Assembly (NCBI GenBank): GCA_018400545.1
Contig: JAGYLT010000034.1
Coordinates: forward strand, 1 to 12,715
Reading direction: 5' to 3'
Length of the DNA: 12,715 nt
DNA from: Bacteroidales bacterium
GTDB lineage: Bacteria; Bacteroidota; Bacteroidia; Bacteroidales; 4484-276
Notes under the pieces: model-generated
Told to the model about the DNA's origin: nothing
Database searches by the model: none
Seen by the model: the letters and a program-made list of their open reading frames with translations, nothing else
Shown: piece by piece, positions 1 to 7,033 of the stretch
Layout of the letters: each line of letters opens with the position of its first letter
Position numbering within the stretch: the first letter of the stretch is position 1
Position numbers and translations under genes: made by a program

Positions 1-80
1 ACGAAGTGAGACATCTGTTCAATAAAATGCCAAATGAGAAAATTGTTTTTAAACAACCACATTATTTTATATAGAGCTTT

Positions 81-104
81 AACAATTAACCAATAACAAT
101 GAAC
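81..104. repeat. short 7-bp degenerate repeat (AACAAT type)
   Basis: Three and a half units of period 7 (AACAATT, AACCAAT, AACAATG, AAC) lie in the AT-rich sequence beyond the S41 peptidase terminator. The same style of repeat, AATAAC-like with a 7-bp step, forms a longer array at 3048-3126. The rest of 1-114 holds no gene I can support. It has only a small dyad, TTGTTT/AAACAA, at 43-56. Confidence 0.5.
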
Positions 105-114
105 TATTTCCCAT

Positions 115-151
115 AAAAAAGCCCGGATCAGAATCCGGCTGACCAGGGCTC
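115..151 (-). terminator. Rho-independent terminator of the S41 peptidase gene
   Basis: Read on the minus strand, 12-base arms (150-139 and 131-120) pair except for one mismatch and one G-T wobble, around a 7-base loop. A run of six T follows (A115-A120 on the plus strand). It begins about 20 bases past the TAA stop of the peptidase, which fits an intrinsic terminator. Confidence 0.85.
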
Positions 152-171
152 AATTTCTTTTGTACTGAATC

Positions 172-1794
172 TTAATCCGGTTTGAGTTCCGAAAACATCG
201 ATCCGTCTTCCAGCAATTCCACTGCGGATTTCAGTTCATCATCCAGTTTATTGATAACCTGGAAATAGGCATTCACATCCCAAAGGTTCCGGGCCATGAG
301 GGCTTTGATCTGTATCTTAATATTTTCATCCGGATAGTAATATTCATCTTCCTCGCTACGGGTAACTTTTGATTTTTCGGCTGTAGCCAGAAAATCATCA
401 AACATTTGACTATCCACCTCAAAATCAGCTTTAAAGGGTTCGAATTCAGGATAGGTGCTTAACAATTCATCCCGGTGCTTGTCGAGATACGACATGGTGA
501 ATTCGTTAAATACGCCTTTACGAATGAGATCTGTGTAATAATCTGAAAACCGCGTTGAATCGATGGGGATAAACACATCGGGCATCACCCCGCCACCGCC
601 ATAAACCAGTCGGCCATTAGGCGTAAAATATCTAAGCGAATCCGGGAAATCAATGCTGTCGGCACTCACGAATTCTCCGGCATCCAGCCGCTTTTTAAAA
701 TCCTTGTAATATTCATCCACACCATCTTCGTAGGGCTTCTGTATGCAGCGCCCTGTGGGTGTATGGTATCTTGCTGTGGTCAATCTGATCACCGATCCAT
801 CGGGAAGTCCGAAAGGACGCTGTACCAGACCTTTACCAAAGGAACGGCGGCCAACTATAAGTCCGCGGTCCCAATCCTGAACCGCACCTGAAACAATCTC
901 ACTTGCCGATGCTGAGGCCTCATTGATGAGAACAATCACCCGGCCTTCATTGAAATTCCCTTTGGAAGTAGCAAAAAATTCTTCCCTGGGGCTGCGCATG
1001 CCCTCTGTGTAAACGATCAGCTTACCATCGGTGAGGAATTCATCACTCAATTCTACAGCAATATTCAGATAGCCACCGGAATTATTTCGCAGGTCAAGTA
1101 TCAAATCTTTCATACCTTCTTCCCGAAGTTTATCAACAGATTCCTGGAATTCGTCCATCGATGTTCTTGAAAAACGGGTGAGCTTGATGTATCCCACATC
1201 CGGAGCTGCCATGTAGTTGGCATCAATGCTGTTCAACGGAATCTTATCACGAACGATATCAAAATCAATCAGGCCGTCTTTTCCGGCCCTCTTGATGGAA
1301 ACACTTACCACGGTTCCCTTTTCACCGCGCAACCTGTCCATCACATACTGGTTATCAATTTTTTCACCTGTGGCATCCTCATTTTCGATTTCAACAATTT
1401 TATCACCGGCAATGATGCCGAGCTTATCCGAAGGTCCACCGGGCACGGGAGAAACGACCAGGATCGTGTCATTAAAAATCTGAAAAGTAACACCAATCCC
1501 CTCGAAACTTCCCTGCAAAGGTTCATTCACCCGGTCGAGATCTTCTTTGGAAATGTAGGCCGAGTGTGGGTCCAGATCCTTGAGCATGGCAATGATTGCA
1601 TCTTCGACCAGCTCAGGAGAATCAACGCTGTCAACATAAGCAAAGTTGATGATTTGCAACGCAGTACCAAATTTTTGAATGGTCTGGTTTGGATCGTCGC
1701 GCTGGGCATTTGCATGCTGAACGGTTAAACCAAACAGAATTATTACTGTTAGAAATAGTGTTCTCGAAAGTGCGGGAGGAAATAATTTAGACAT
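172..1794 (-). CDS. S41 family C-terminal processing peptidase (CtpA/Prc type), exported
   Basis: This is a serine protease that cleaves near the C-termini of envelope proteins; its substrate cannot be read from sequence. The 540 residues start with a signal peptide (about 1-30, hydrophobic TLFLTVIILFGLTV, cleavage near HANA-Q). A family-typical N-terminal region follows (LDPHSAYIS, about 74-82), then a PDZ domain (about 93-180, from GSFEGIGVTF). The S41 core carries LILDLRNNSGGYL (231-243), the serine in SASASE (S296) and the lysine in FGKGLVQ (K321). Their 25-residue spacing matches the Ser/Lys dyad of known CtpB and Prc. The GGGVMPD motif (400-406) is also typical. A C-terminal region of about 130 residues is less conserved. 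The start is the only ATG giving an intact signal peptide. A 6-bp dyad (CATCGT/ACGATG) lies 27-42 bases upstream. The gene stands alone and is divergent from the rhomboid gene. Confidence 0.95.
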   Translation of the reverse strand: MSKLFPPALSRTLFLTVIILFGLTVQHANAQRDDPNQTIQKFGTALQIINFAYVDSVDSPELVEDAIIAMLKDLDPHSAYISKEDLDRVNEPLQGSFEGIGVTFQIFNDTILVVSPVPGGPSDKLGIIAGDKIVEIENEDATGEKIDNQYVMDRLRGEKGTVVSVSIKRAGKDGLIDFDIVRDKIPLNSIDANYMAAPDVGYIKLTRFSRTSMDEFQESVDKLREEGMKDLILDLRNNSGGYLNIAVELSDEFLTDGKLIVYTEGMRSPREEFFATSKGNFNEGRVIVLINEASASASEIVSGAVQDWDRGLIVGRRSFGKGLVQRPFGLPDGSVIRLTTARYHTPTGRCIQKPYEDGVDEYYKDFKKRLDAGEFVSADSIDFPDSLRYFTPNGRLVYGGGGVMPDVFIPIDSTRFSDYYTDLIRKGVFNEFTMSYLDKHRDELLSTYPEFEPFKADFEVDSQMFDDFLATAEKSKVTRSEEDEYYYPDENIKIQIKALMARNLWDVNAYFQVINKLDDELKSAVELLEDGSMFSELKPD

Positions 1795-1820
1795 TTTATA
1801 TACTTTTAGGCGAATTTATT

Positions 1821-1836
1821 CATCGTGCAAACGATG
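1821..1836. promoter_or_regulatory. small perfect inverted repeat in the S41 leader
   Basis: CATCGT and ACGATG are separated by GCAA, 27-42 bases upstream of the peptidase start. On the minus strand the loop region reads ATCGTTTGC, which partly resembles the TAnnTTTG -7 element. The dyad could therefore be an operator over a promoter or an mRNA hairpin. No more can be shown. Confidence 0.3.
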
Positions 1837-1944
1837 CTCAATTTAAAATATTTTAGATATATCGCTGTTAACACTTTTTTTGAATAGGCAATTTTCAAGA
1901 TAATGCAAGCAGCTAAGTTAGCTTGCGGCCAAAAAAATTTCAGA

Positions 1945-2706
1945 ATGAACAAACCAGACCGTGCAAGAATCGTTCATAGCATCATCTTCCCCACCATTTT
2001 TGTCGTATTGATTTGGATGGTAAAGGCACTGGAGTTGTTGTTCGACACCCGTTTTTCCCACTTCGGGATTATGCCCATGAAAGCCGAAGGGTTAATTGGG
2101 ATCGTTACCTCACCCTTTCTGCACGGCGACATTGCACACCTCAGCGCCAATACAATTCCGTTTTGGGTGCTCGGCTCATTGCTGTTTTATGTCTATCGTC
2201 AGATATCATGGAAGGTGATCACCCTGATATGGTTGGTTACCGGAATCTGGGTTTGGTTTTGGGGACGGGAGGCTTATCATATCGGGGCCAGTGGTGTGGT
2301 TTACGGTCTGGCATCCTTTCTGTTTTTCAGCGGCATTTTTCGGCGGGACGGTCGGCTTCTGGCCATTACATTTCTGGTTGCATTCCTTTACGGAAGTTTG
2401 ATCTGGGGATTATTTCCGGATCTTTTTCCTGAAAAAAACATTTCCTGGGAATCCCATTTGATGGGTCTTGTAGCCGGCCTTGTCATTGCCATTTTTTACA
2501 GAAACGAGGGCGGGCCGGTACAAAAAAAATACAGTTGGGATCTGGAAGAGGAAGACGATACCCCTGAGGATGATCCGGATGCCTATTGGAATAAACCATT
2601 GCAGAAGAAACCTCAAAACAAGGAAACTGTTACTTCAAGCAATAAAGGGGTTAAGATTAATTACATTTATAAAAAGAAAAGTGAGGAAGATAATGATGAG
2701 AAGTAG
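1945..2706 (+). CDS. rhomboid family intramembrane serine protease
   Basis: This is an inner-membrane protease that cuts transmembrane segments of other membrane proteins. From the ATG at 1945 it has 253 residues. The catalytic serine is in GASGVVYG (S116) and the catalytic histidine is in SWESHLMG (H171). The upstream HGDIAHLSAN motif (60-69) supplies the conserved His and Asn of the family. Six hydrophobic segments fit the six-helix rhomboid core. After the core, from about residue 188, comes a long hydrophilic tail. It is first very acidic (EEEDDTPEDDPD) and ends lysine-rich. An in-frame ATG at 1903 would add 14 residues of non-hydrophobic sequence. I prefer 1945 because MNKPDRARIVHS leads directly into the first helix, but the choice is not decided by a ribosome binding site. 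The stop codon lies in the first unit of a 9-bp repeat array. Confidence 0.92.
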   Translation: MNKPDRARIVHSIIFPTIFVVLIWMVKALELLFDTRFSHFGIMPMKAEGLIGIVTSPFLHGDIAHLSANTIPFWVLGSLLFYVYRQISWKVITLIWLVTGIWVWFWGREAYHIGASGVVYGLASFLFFSGIFRRDGRLLAITFLVAFLYGSLIWGLFPDLFPEKNISWESHLMGLVAGLVIAIFYRNEGGPVQKKYSWDLEEEDDTPEDDPDAYWNKPLQKKPQNKETVTSSNKGVKINYIYKKKSEEDNDEK

Positions 2707-2787
2707 GCGAATGAAGCGACTTAGAAGACTGGAGCGACAGAAACGACTTAAGAGACTTTAGCGATGGAGTAGAATGATGCGACAAAA
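2698..2787. repeat. degenerate 9-bp tandem array over the rhomboid stop codon
   Basis: Ten consecutive 9-base units start at 2698 and end at 2787, with units close to GCGACTTRA. All ten have G at position 3 and A at position 4, and seven have C or A followed by GAC or GAA. The TAG stop of the rhomboid gene (2704-2706) is the end of the first unit. In the +2 frame the array reads as a three-residue repeat of the MKR, LRR, LER, QKR, LKR kind, a by-product of the 9-base period. No IS or direct gene function is visible. Confidence 0.75.
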
Positions 2788-2899
2788 AAATGTTGAAAAA
2801 AAATAGAAATTTTGATATTTGACTCGAACAATTTACGGATTCTTACTAACAACTCTTTAAATGACTGGTTATCAATGTAAAAAATTTCTTCAGATTTTG

Positions 2900-2975
2900 A
2901 CGTTTCGATGTCCTTCGGACGATCGAAAGTCGGCGGAAACAATCAATAGTCCAAGAAACGAGGACATTGAAACGT
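2900..2975. repeat. inverted repeat with two competing stem-loops
   Basis: The arm at 2900-2914 (ACGTTTCGATGTCCT) pairs with 2961-2975 over 15 bases with one G-T wobble. Part of the same arm (2903-2913) can instead pair with 2917-2928, forming an 11-bp stem with a three-base loop (TTC) and one bulged G. The two pairings exclude each other. The element lies in a gene-free stretch (2707-3128) about 150-230 bases before the thiolase start. No T tract follows, so it is not a simple terminator. A smaller 6-bp hairpin (TCCCGG/CCGGGA) is at 3024-3040. Confidence 0.55.
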
Positions 2976-3047
2976 TGAAAGTCAGCTATCATCAAAACCC
3001 AAGTTAGTCAAAGAAATTAATGCTCCCGGTAAATCCGGGATGAATTT

Positions 3048-3126
3048 GAATAACGAATAACAATTAACGAATAACGGATAACAATTAACGGATAAATCAA
3101 TAACCCAATAACTAATAATCAATAAC
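3048..3126. repeat. 7-8 bp AATAAC-type tandem array before the thiolase
   Basis: Seven units of exactly 7 bases (GAATAAC, GAATAAC, AATTAAC, GAATAAC, GGATAAC, AATTAAC, GGATAAA) are followed by 8-base units (TCAATAAC, CCAATAAC and variants) that stop three bases before the start codon. The array takes the place where a promoter or leader would be expected. No TAnnTTTG element is visible in it. Confidence 0.75.
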
Positions 3127-3128
3127 AT

Positions 3129-4313
3129 ATGAAAGAAGTATATATCATTTCAGCAGTTCGCACGCCAATCGGCAGTTTTGGCGGTGCATTATCCGGATTA
3201 ACAGCCACACAGCTTGGCGCAGAAGTCATTAAAGGTGCATTAAAAAAAGCAGGCGTTGAGGCAACAGATGTCAACGAAGTTTTTATGGGCAATGTATTGT
3301 CGGCCAACCTGGGGCAGGCTCCGGCCAGGCAGGCAGCATTGTTTGCCGGATTGCCGGATAGTGTGCCATGTACAACCGTAAACAAAGTTTGTTCTTCAGG
3401 ATTGAAATCGGTGATGCTGGGTGCTCAATCCATCATGCTGGGCGATAATGACGTGGTTGTGGCAGGTGGTATGGAGAGCATGTCGAATGTGCCACACTAC
3501 ATCGAAAATGTACGCAAAGGCATGAAACTGGGCCATGGCAAGTTGGTGGACGGCATGATCAAGGATGGCCTTTGGGATGTTTACCACGATTACCACATGG
3601 GCAATGCCGCCGACAATACTGCAAAAGAGCGCAATATCACACGTGAACAACAGGATGAACTCGCCGTAGAATCGTACAAAAGAGCTGCAAAGGCTACAGA
3701 TGAAGGCATGTTTAAAGATGAGATCATTCCGGTTGAAATCAAAACCCGCAAAGGCACTGTGGTAGTTGACCAGGACGAAGAATACAAAAATGTGAAGTTT
3801 GAAAAAATTCCATCCCTGCGCCCAGTGTTTAATAAAGAAGGCACGGTAACCGCAGCCAATGCTTCCACCATAAATGATGGAGCGGCGGCCCTCATTTTGA
3901 TGAGCAAAGAAAGGGCCGATGCACTTGGCCTCAAGCCTTTAGCAAAAATTAAAGGATACGGCGATGCAGCTAAAGCCCCGGAGTGGTTTACCACAGCACC
4001 TTCGGCAGCCATCCCAAAAGCCATCGGGAAGGCTGGGCTCAAAATTGAGGATATCGATTATTTCGAGATTAATGAAGCTTTTGCAGTGGTTTCACTGGCG
4101 GTGATGCAGGATATTGGACTGACGACCGAAAATGTCAACATCTGGGGTAGCGGTGTATCGCTTGGCCATCCGTTGGGGGCAACTGGTGCAAGAATCCTGG
4201 TTACACTTGTAAATGTTTTAAATAAGAAAAACGGAAAATATGGCGTGGCCGGATTATGCAATGGCGGAGGTGGCGCTTCATCGGTTGTGATAGAAAATAT
4301 GCATGTTAAATAA
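3129..4313 (+). CDS. acetyl-CoA C-acetyltransferase (thiolase)
   Basis: The enzyme condenses two acetyl-CoA to acetoacetyl-CoA and CoA, or runs in reverse in acyl-CoA degradation. It acts in the cytoplasm, usually as a tetramer. The 394 residues are the normal length. The nucleophilic cysteine is C88 in VNKVCSSGLKS. NEAFA is at 315-319, the catalytic histidine is H347 in SLGHPLGATGAR, and the second acid-base cysteine is C377 in GLCNGGGG. The biosynthetic (type II) and degradative (type I) forms cannot be separated from sequence alone; length and motifs favour the acetoacetyl-CoA type. The start is supported by the family-typical opening KEVYIISAVRTPIG. The gene is flanked upstream by an AT-rich repeat array and downstream by a strong terminator, so it appears monocistronic. 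The nearby ADP-forming acyl-CoA synthetase may work in the same acyl-CoA pool. Confidence 0.95.
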   Translation: MKEVYIISAVRTPIGSFGGALSGLTATQLGAEVIKGALKKAGVEATDVNEVFMGNVLSANLGQAPARQAALFAGLPDSVPCTTVNKVCSSGLKSVMLGAQSIMLGDNDVVVAGGMESMSNVPHYIENVRKGMKLGHGKLVDGMIKDGLWDVYHDYHMGNAADNTAKERNITREQQDELAVESYKRAAKATDEGMFKDEIIPVEIKTRKGTVVVDQDEEYKNVKFEKIPSLRPVFNKEGTVTAANASTINDGAAALILMSKERADALGLKPLAKIKGYGDAAKAPEWFTTAPSAAIPKAIGKAGLKIEDIDYFEINEAFAVVSLAVMQDIGLTTENVNIWGSGVSLGHPLGATGARILVTLVNVLNKKNGKYGVAGLCNGGGGASSVVIENMHVK

Positions 4314-4328
4314 TTGTTTCCTGGTCAT

Positions 4329-4368
4329 AAAAATCCTGTTTTGGCATAGCTGAAACAGGATTTTTTTT
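4329..4368 (+). terminator. Rho-independent terminator of the thiolase gene
   Basis: Perfect 11-bp arms AAATCCTGTTT (4331-4341) and AAACAGGATTT (4353-4363) enclose an 11-base loop and are followed by a run of T through 4368. The A run before the left arm would allow some function on the minus strand too. Confidence 0.9.
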
Positions 4369-4496
4369 GCTTTTTTGTGATTCCACCCAATTAATTATTT
4401 GATATATTTTAAATCACAGAATCAACATTTATCATTCATATCCAAACACTTAAACACTTTCCAAATGTTAATTAAATGATAATTCAAGCACTTTAG

Positions 4497-4528
4497 TTGC
4501 TTTCGCCATCGTGCATAGCATAGCTTTG
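4497..4528 (+). promoter_or_regulatory. Bacteroidota-type promoter of the small Cys/His protein
   Basis: A -33-like TTG (4497-4499) and the -7 element TAGCTTTG (4521-4528) are 21 bases apart, close to the known TTTG...TAnnTTTG layout of this phylum. The expected transcript start is near 4535, which leaves a leader of about 40 bases before the ATG at 4575. Confidence 0.6.
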
Positions 4529-4574
4529 CCCATTGATAATTCTGATTGGTTCATTCACAAAAACGGAACAAGTT

Positions 4575-4844
4575 ATGAAGCACGATTTGGTAAGGAACAA
4601 CATCAATTGCCCGTTATTCAAGAAACACCAGTCGATCATCATCTCTAAAAAGAAAAGTATTGCCAACTCCGCCCGTCCGATAGAAAAATCCATTTCTGCA
4701 GAAGAAATCATTGAAACAACGGATGAAATGCAGCATTGCGACAAATTTGACCAGCACAATCTCGATTGCAATACCTGTCAGGCCATAGCCAAAACACAAC
4801 GCAAACTGTCTGAAAATCACATAGAAGTTAAGAAAACAGCATAG
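4575..4844 (+). CDS. small Cys/His-rich hypothetical protein
   Basis: I do not recognise this 89-residue protein. It is hydrophilic with no signal peptide or membrane segment. The N-terminal half is basic (FKKHQSIIISKKKS). The C-terminal half carries H54-C55, H61, C65 and C68, spaced as C-x9-C-x2-C with a histidine between, which could bind a metal such as zinc. C12 is a further cysteine. An upstream in-frame ATG at 4533 would add 14 residues, but the predicted transcript start is near 4535, so 4575 is preferred. The gene has its own promoter and is convergent with the acyl-CoA synthetase gene. The terminator between them may serve both directions. Coding status is supported by the promoter, position and codon-like composition, not by a family match. 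Confidence 0.6.
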   Translation: MKHDLVRNNINCPLFKKHQSIIISKKKSIANSARPIEKSISAEEIIETTDEMQHCDKFDQHNLDCNTCQAIAKTQRKLSENHIEVKKTA

Positions 4845-4852
4845 TCAATGGC

Positions 4853-4890
4853 AAAAAAACCTGTTCCACCTCAAATAGTAAAACAGGTTT
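4853..4890 (-). terminator. Rho-independent terminator of the acyl-CoA synthetase gene
   Basis: On the minus strand AAACCTGTT (4890-4882) pairs with AACAGGTTT (4865-4857) across a 16-base loop and runs into seven T (A4853-A4859 on plus). It lies about 20 bases past the stop codon. The plus-strand T run is only three bases, so it favours the minus strand. Confidence 0.8.
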
Positions 4891-4910
4891 CATCCGGTTT
4901 ATTGACATTT

Positions 4911-6968
4911 CTATTTCTCAATCCTGATCCTTGCATCCACTGCCACCACATCCTTCTCGTTGCCCAGTAACGGATTTAAATCCATCTCCTGAATTTCAGG
5001 AGCAACCTGCAACAACGTTGACAGCCTGACAATAGCATCTGCAAACTTCTGCCGGTTCACACCGGCCTGACCACGGGTACCTTCTATGATCTTATAGCTT
5101 TTCAGGCTTTGGATCATCTCCATAGCTTCATCGTGGGTTACAGGCGCCAGGTGAACACTTACATCTTTCAGCACCTCAATAAAAATGCCCCCCATACCGC
5201 AAAGTACCATGTGCCCGAATTTGGGTTCATATTTTGCACCGGCAAACAATTCCGTTCCTGAAAGCATCGGCTGAATCAATATGGCGTGTGTGTCTTTGAT
5301 CTTCATCATCCGCTCAAATTCAGCTTCCACCTGGTTGGGATTTTTTACATTGAGCACCACACCTCCAACATCGGATTTATGAACCGGACCCACCACTTTC
5401 ATCACCACCGGGAACCCAAGCTTTACCGCAGATGCTTTTGCATCGCTTACTTTGGTAACGGTTGCTTCGCCGGCCCTATGAATTCCGGCAGCATCCAATA
5501 ATCCGGTTACCATTTCAGGCTCGATGTAACCATTTTCGCATCCCTCAACAATCGATCTGATTTTTTCTTTATCGATTTCAGGCAGGTTTTTGTCTATCGG
5601 AGATGGTGGGCTTGTTTTGTAAACCCTGCACAAAGCATCACCGAGAATGGCCTCGTCGGGAAAATTCACCCTGCCTTTCGACAAAAACTCCTCCACTTCA
5701 TCTTTTGCTGTGAGGATTGAAGGCAATACCGGAAATATGGGTTTTTTACAGGTTTTCATCTTTTCATCCAGCACACGGTAGGCATCATAAACCTTTATCA
5801 GTCCGGGCGTCCCGAAAATTACCACCATACCATCAATCTCATCAAAATCATTTTCTACCGCTTCAATGATGTCACCCAGTTGTTCGGCTGTACCCGTTGC
5901 CAGAAAATCGATAGGATTAGCCACCGAAGAACCGGGATAAAGTTTAGTTAACAATTTATCTGCGGGTTCGCCCTGAAGGTGCGGTACTTTTAAACCACCG
6001 TTTGACAACGCATCAGTGAGCATGACGGCAGGCCCGCCGGCGTGGGTGATGATGGCGATATTTTTACCCTCCAGTTTCGGATGCATAAACACCGAAGCCA
6101 CCGCAATCAGGTCCTCACGGCCATGGCAACGCACGATGCCTGCCTTTTTAAACAGCGCATCCACCGCCACATCCGAACTGGCCAGTGCACCGGTATGCGA
6201 AGATGCCGCCCGGCTGCCCGCCTCCGAGGATCCGGCTTTAACTGCTGCAATCCGACAACCCTTGCGGATGAGTGATGCAGCATGCTTCAGCAGTTTTTGC
6301 GGCTTGGAGATGTTTTCAATATACAGCAGTTTAACTTGTGAGCCGGTTTCAGGATCGTAGGTTTCGTCCATGTACTGCAACACTTCCTCCACGCCCATCT
6401 GTGCGCTGTTACCCACAGAAAAAACGCTGTTAAAAGTAAGCCCTTTTGGGATGGCTGATTCCATGATGAAAACTGCTGTAGCACCGGAACCCGAAATAAA
6501 ATCAATGCCTTTGGGGTCAAGCCTGGGGATGGGTTCGGTAAATACACTGGCATGATTTGGTGTGAGGACGCCAATGCAGTTTGGCCCGATCAGGCTGCCA
6601 CCAACCTTGTTGATAGTTTCCACAATATCGTCTTCCAGCTTTTTCCCTGAGTCACTTTCTTCGCTAAACCCCGCCGACAAAATGATAAAAGCTTTGGTGT
6701 TTTTTTGTTCAGCCAGCATTTCAACGGTAAGCGGAACGTATTTAGCCGCAATGGCAATAATCGCCAGATCAACAAAAGGAAGCTTCCCGGGATCCTGATA
6801 ACTTTTTATCCCCTGAACTAAAATCTCTTTGGGATTGGTAACATAAAGATCACCCTGATAATTTGTGTCGATCAGATTCTTTAGAATTTTCCCGCCCGGC
6901 TTGGTGATATCATTTGAGCCGCCAACAACGACAATACTTTTCGGATTGATTAATTCCCTGGTTACCAT
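4911..6968 (-). CDS. acetate/acyl-CoA ligase (ADP-forming), fused alpha-beta subunits
   Basis: The enzyme converts acyl-CoA, ADP and phosphate to the free acid, ATP and CoA, conserving energy at the end of fermentation; it can also run in reverse. The 685 residues match the fused form. An N-terminal CoA-binding Rossmann domain (SIVVVGGSND, 11-20) comes first, then two succinyl-CoA-ligase-like domains with IGPNCIGV (127-134) and the phosphohistidine in SSHTGALASSD (H258). A C-terminal ATP-grasp domain from about 465 carries K524 in VVMKVVGP, H530 in VHKSDVGGV, CGMGGIFIEVL (590-600) and MDLNPLLG (662-669). Both histidines used for phosphate transfer are present, so the enzyme looks active. Acyl specificity (acetate, propionate, branched or aryl acids) cannot be read. 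The start ATG follows a 35-40 base leader from the predicted promoter at 7010-7017. The gene is divergent from the methyltransferase. Confidence 0.93.
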   Translation of the reverse strand: MVTRELINPKSIVVVGGSNDITKPGGKILKNLIDTNYQGDLYVTNPKEILVQGIKSYQDPGKLPFVDLAIIAIAAKYVPLTVEMLAEQKNTKAFIILSAGFSEESDSGKKLEDDIVETINKVGGSLIGPNCIGVLTPNHASVFTEPIPRLDPKGIDFISGSGATAVFIMESAIPKGLTFNSVFSVGNSAQMGVEEVLQYMDETYDPETGSQVKLLYIENISKPQKLLKHAASLIRKGCRIAAVKAGSSEAGSRAASSHTGALASSDVAVDALFKKAGIVRCHGREDLIAVASVFMHPKLEGKNIAIITHAGGPAVMLTDALSNGGLKVPHLQGEPADKLLTKLYPGSSVANPIDFLATGTAEQLGDIIEAVENDFDEIDGMVVIFGTPGLIKVYDAYRVLDEKMKTCKKPIFPVLPSILTAKDEVEEFLSKGRVNFPDEAILGDALCRVYKTSPPSPIDKNLPEIDKEKIRSIVEGCENGYIEPEMVTGLLDAAGIHRAGEATVTKVSDAKASAVKLGFPVVMKVVGPVHKSDVGGVVLNVKNPNQVEAEFERMMKIKDTHAILIQPMLSGTELFAGAKYEPKFGHMVLCGMGGIFIEVLKDVSVHLAPVTHDEAMEMIQSLKSYKIIEGTRGQAGVNRQKFADAIVRLSTLLQVAPEIQEMDLNPLLGNEKDVVAVDARIRIEK

Positions 6969-6996
6969 AACGATTTTATTAGAAAGGTTTTTGATC

Positions 6997-7004
6997 TACT
7001 TTTG
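6997..7004 (+). promoter_or_regulatory. -7 element of the methyltransferase promoter
   Basis: TACTTTTG fits TAnnTTTG exactly. A transcript start near 7011 would give a leader of about 23 bases before the GTG start. No good -33 TTG is seen at the usual distance; the sequence there is only T-rich. It faces the minus-strand element at 7010-7017. Confidence 0.5.
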
Positions 7005-7009
7005 GCGGC

Positions 7010-7017
7010 GAAAGTAC
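7010..7017 (-). promoter_or_regulatory. -7 element of the acyl-CoA synthetase promoter
   Basis: Read on the minus strand the bases are TACTTTCG followed by CCGCC, one mismatch from TAnnTTTG. A start near 7003 would leave a leader of about 35 bases before the ATG at 6968. The -33 region is not clear. Confidence 0.45.
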
Positions 7018-7033
7018 AAAAATTCAATATGTT

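Noticed and set aside
2480..2761. 93-codon plus-strand frame with a basic three-residue repeat at its end
   Set aside because: It lies in the wrong frame of the rhomboid gene. The repeat tail is a by-product of the 9-bp array.
2748..2942. 64-codon minus-strand frame in the gap before the thiolase
   Set aside because: It covers the competing stem-loops and the edge of the 9-bp array, has no recognisable domain or promoter, and has a composition explained by repeats.
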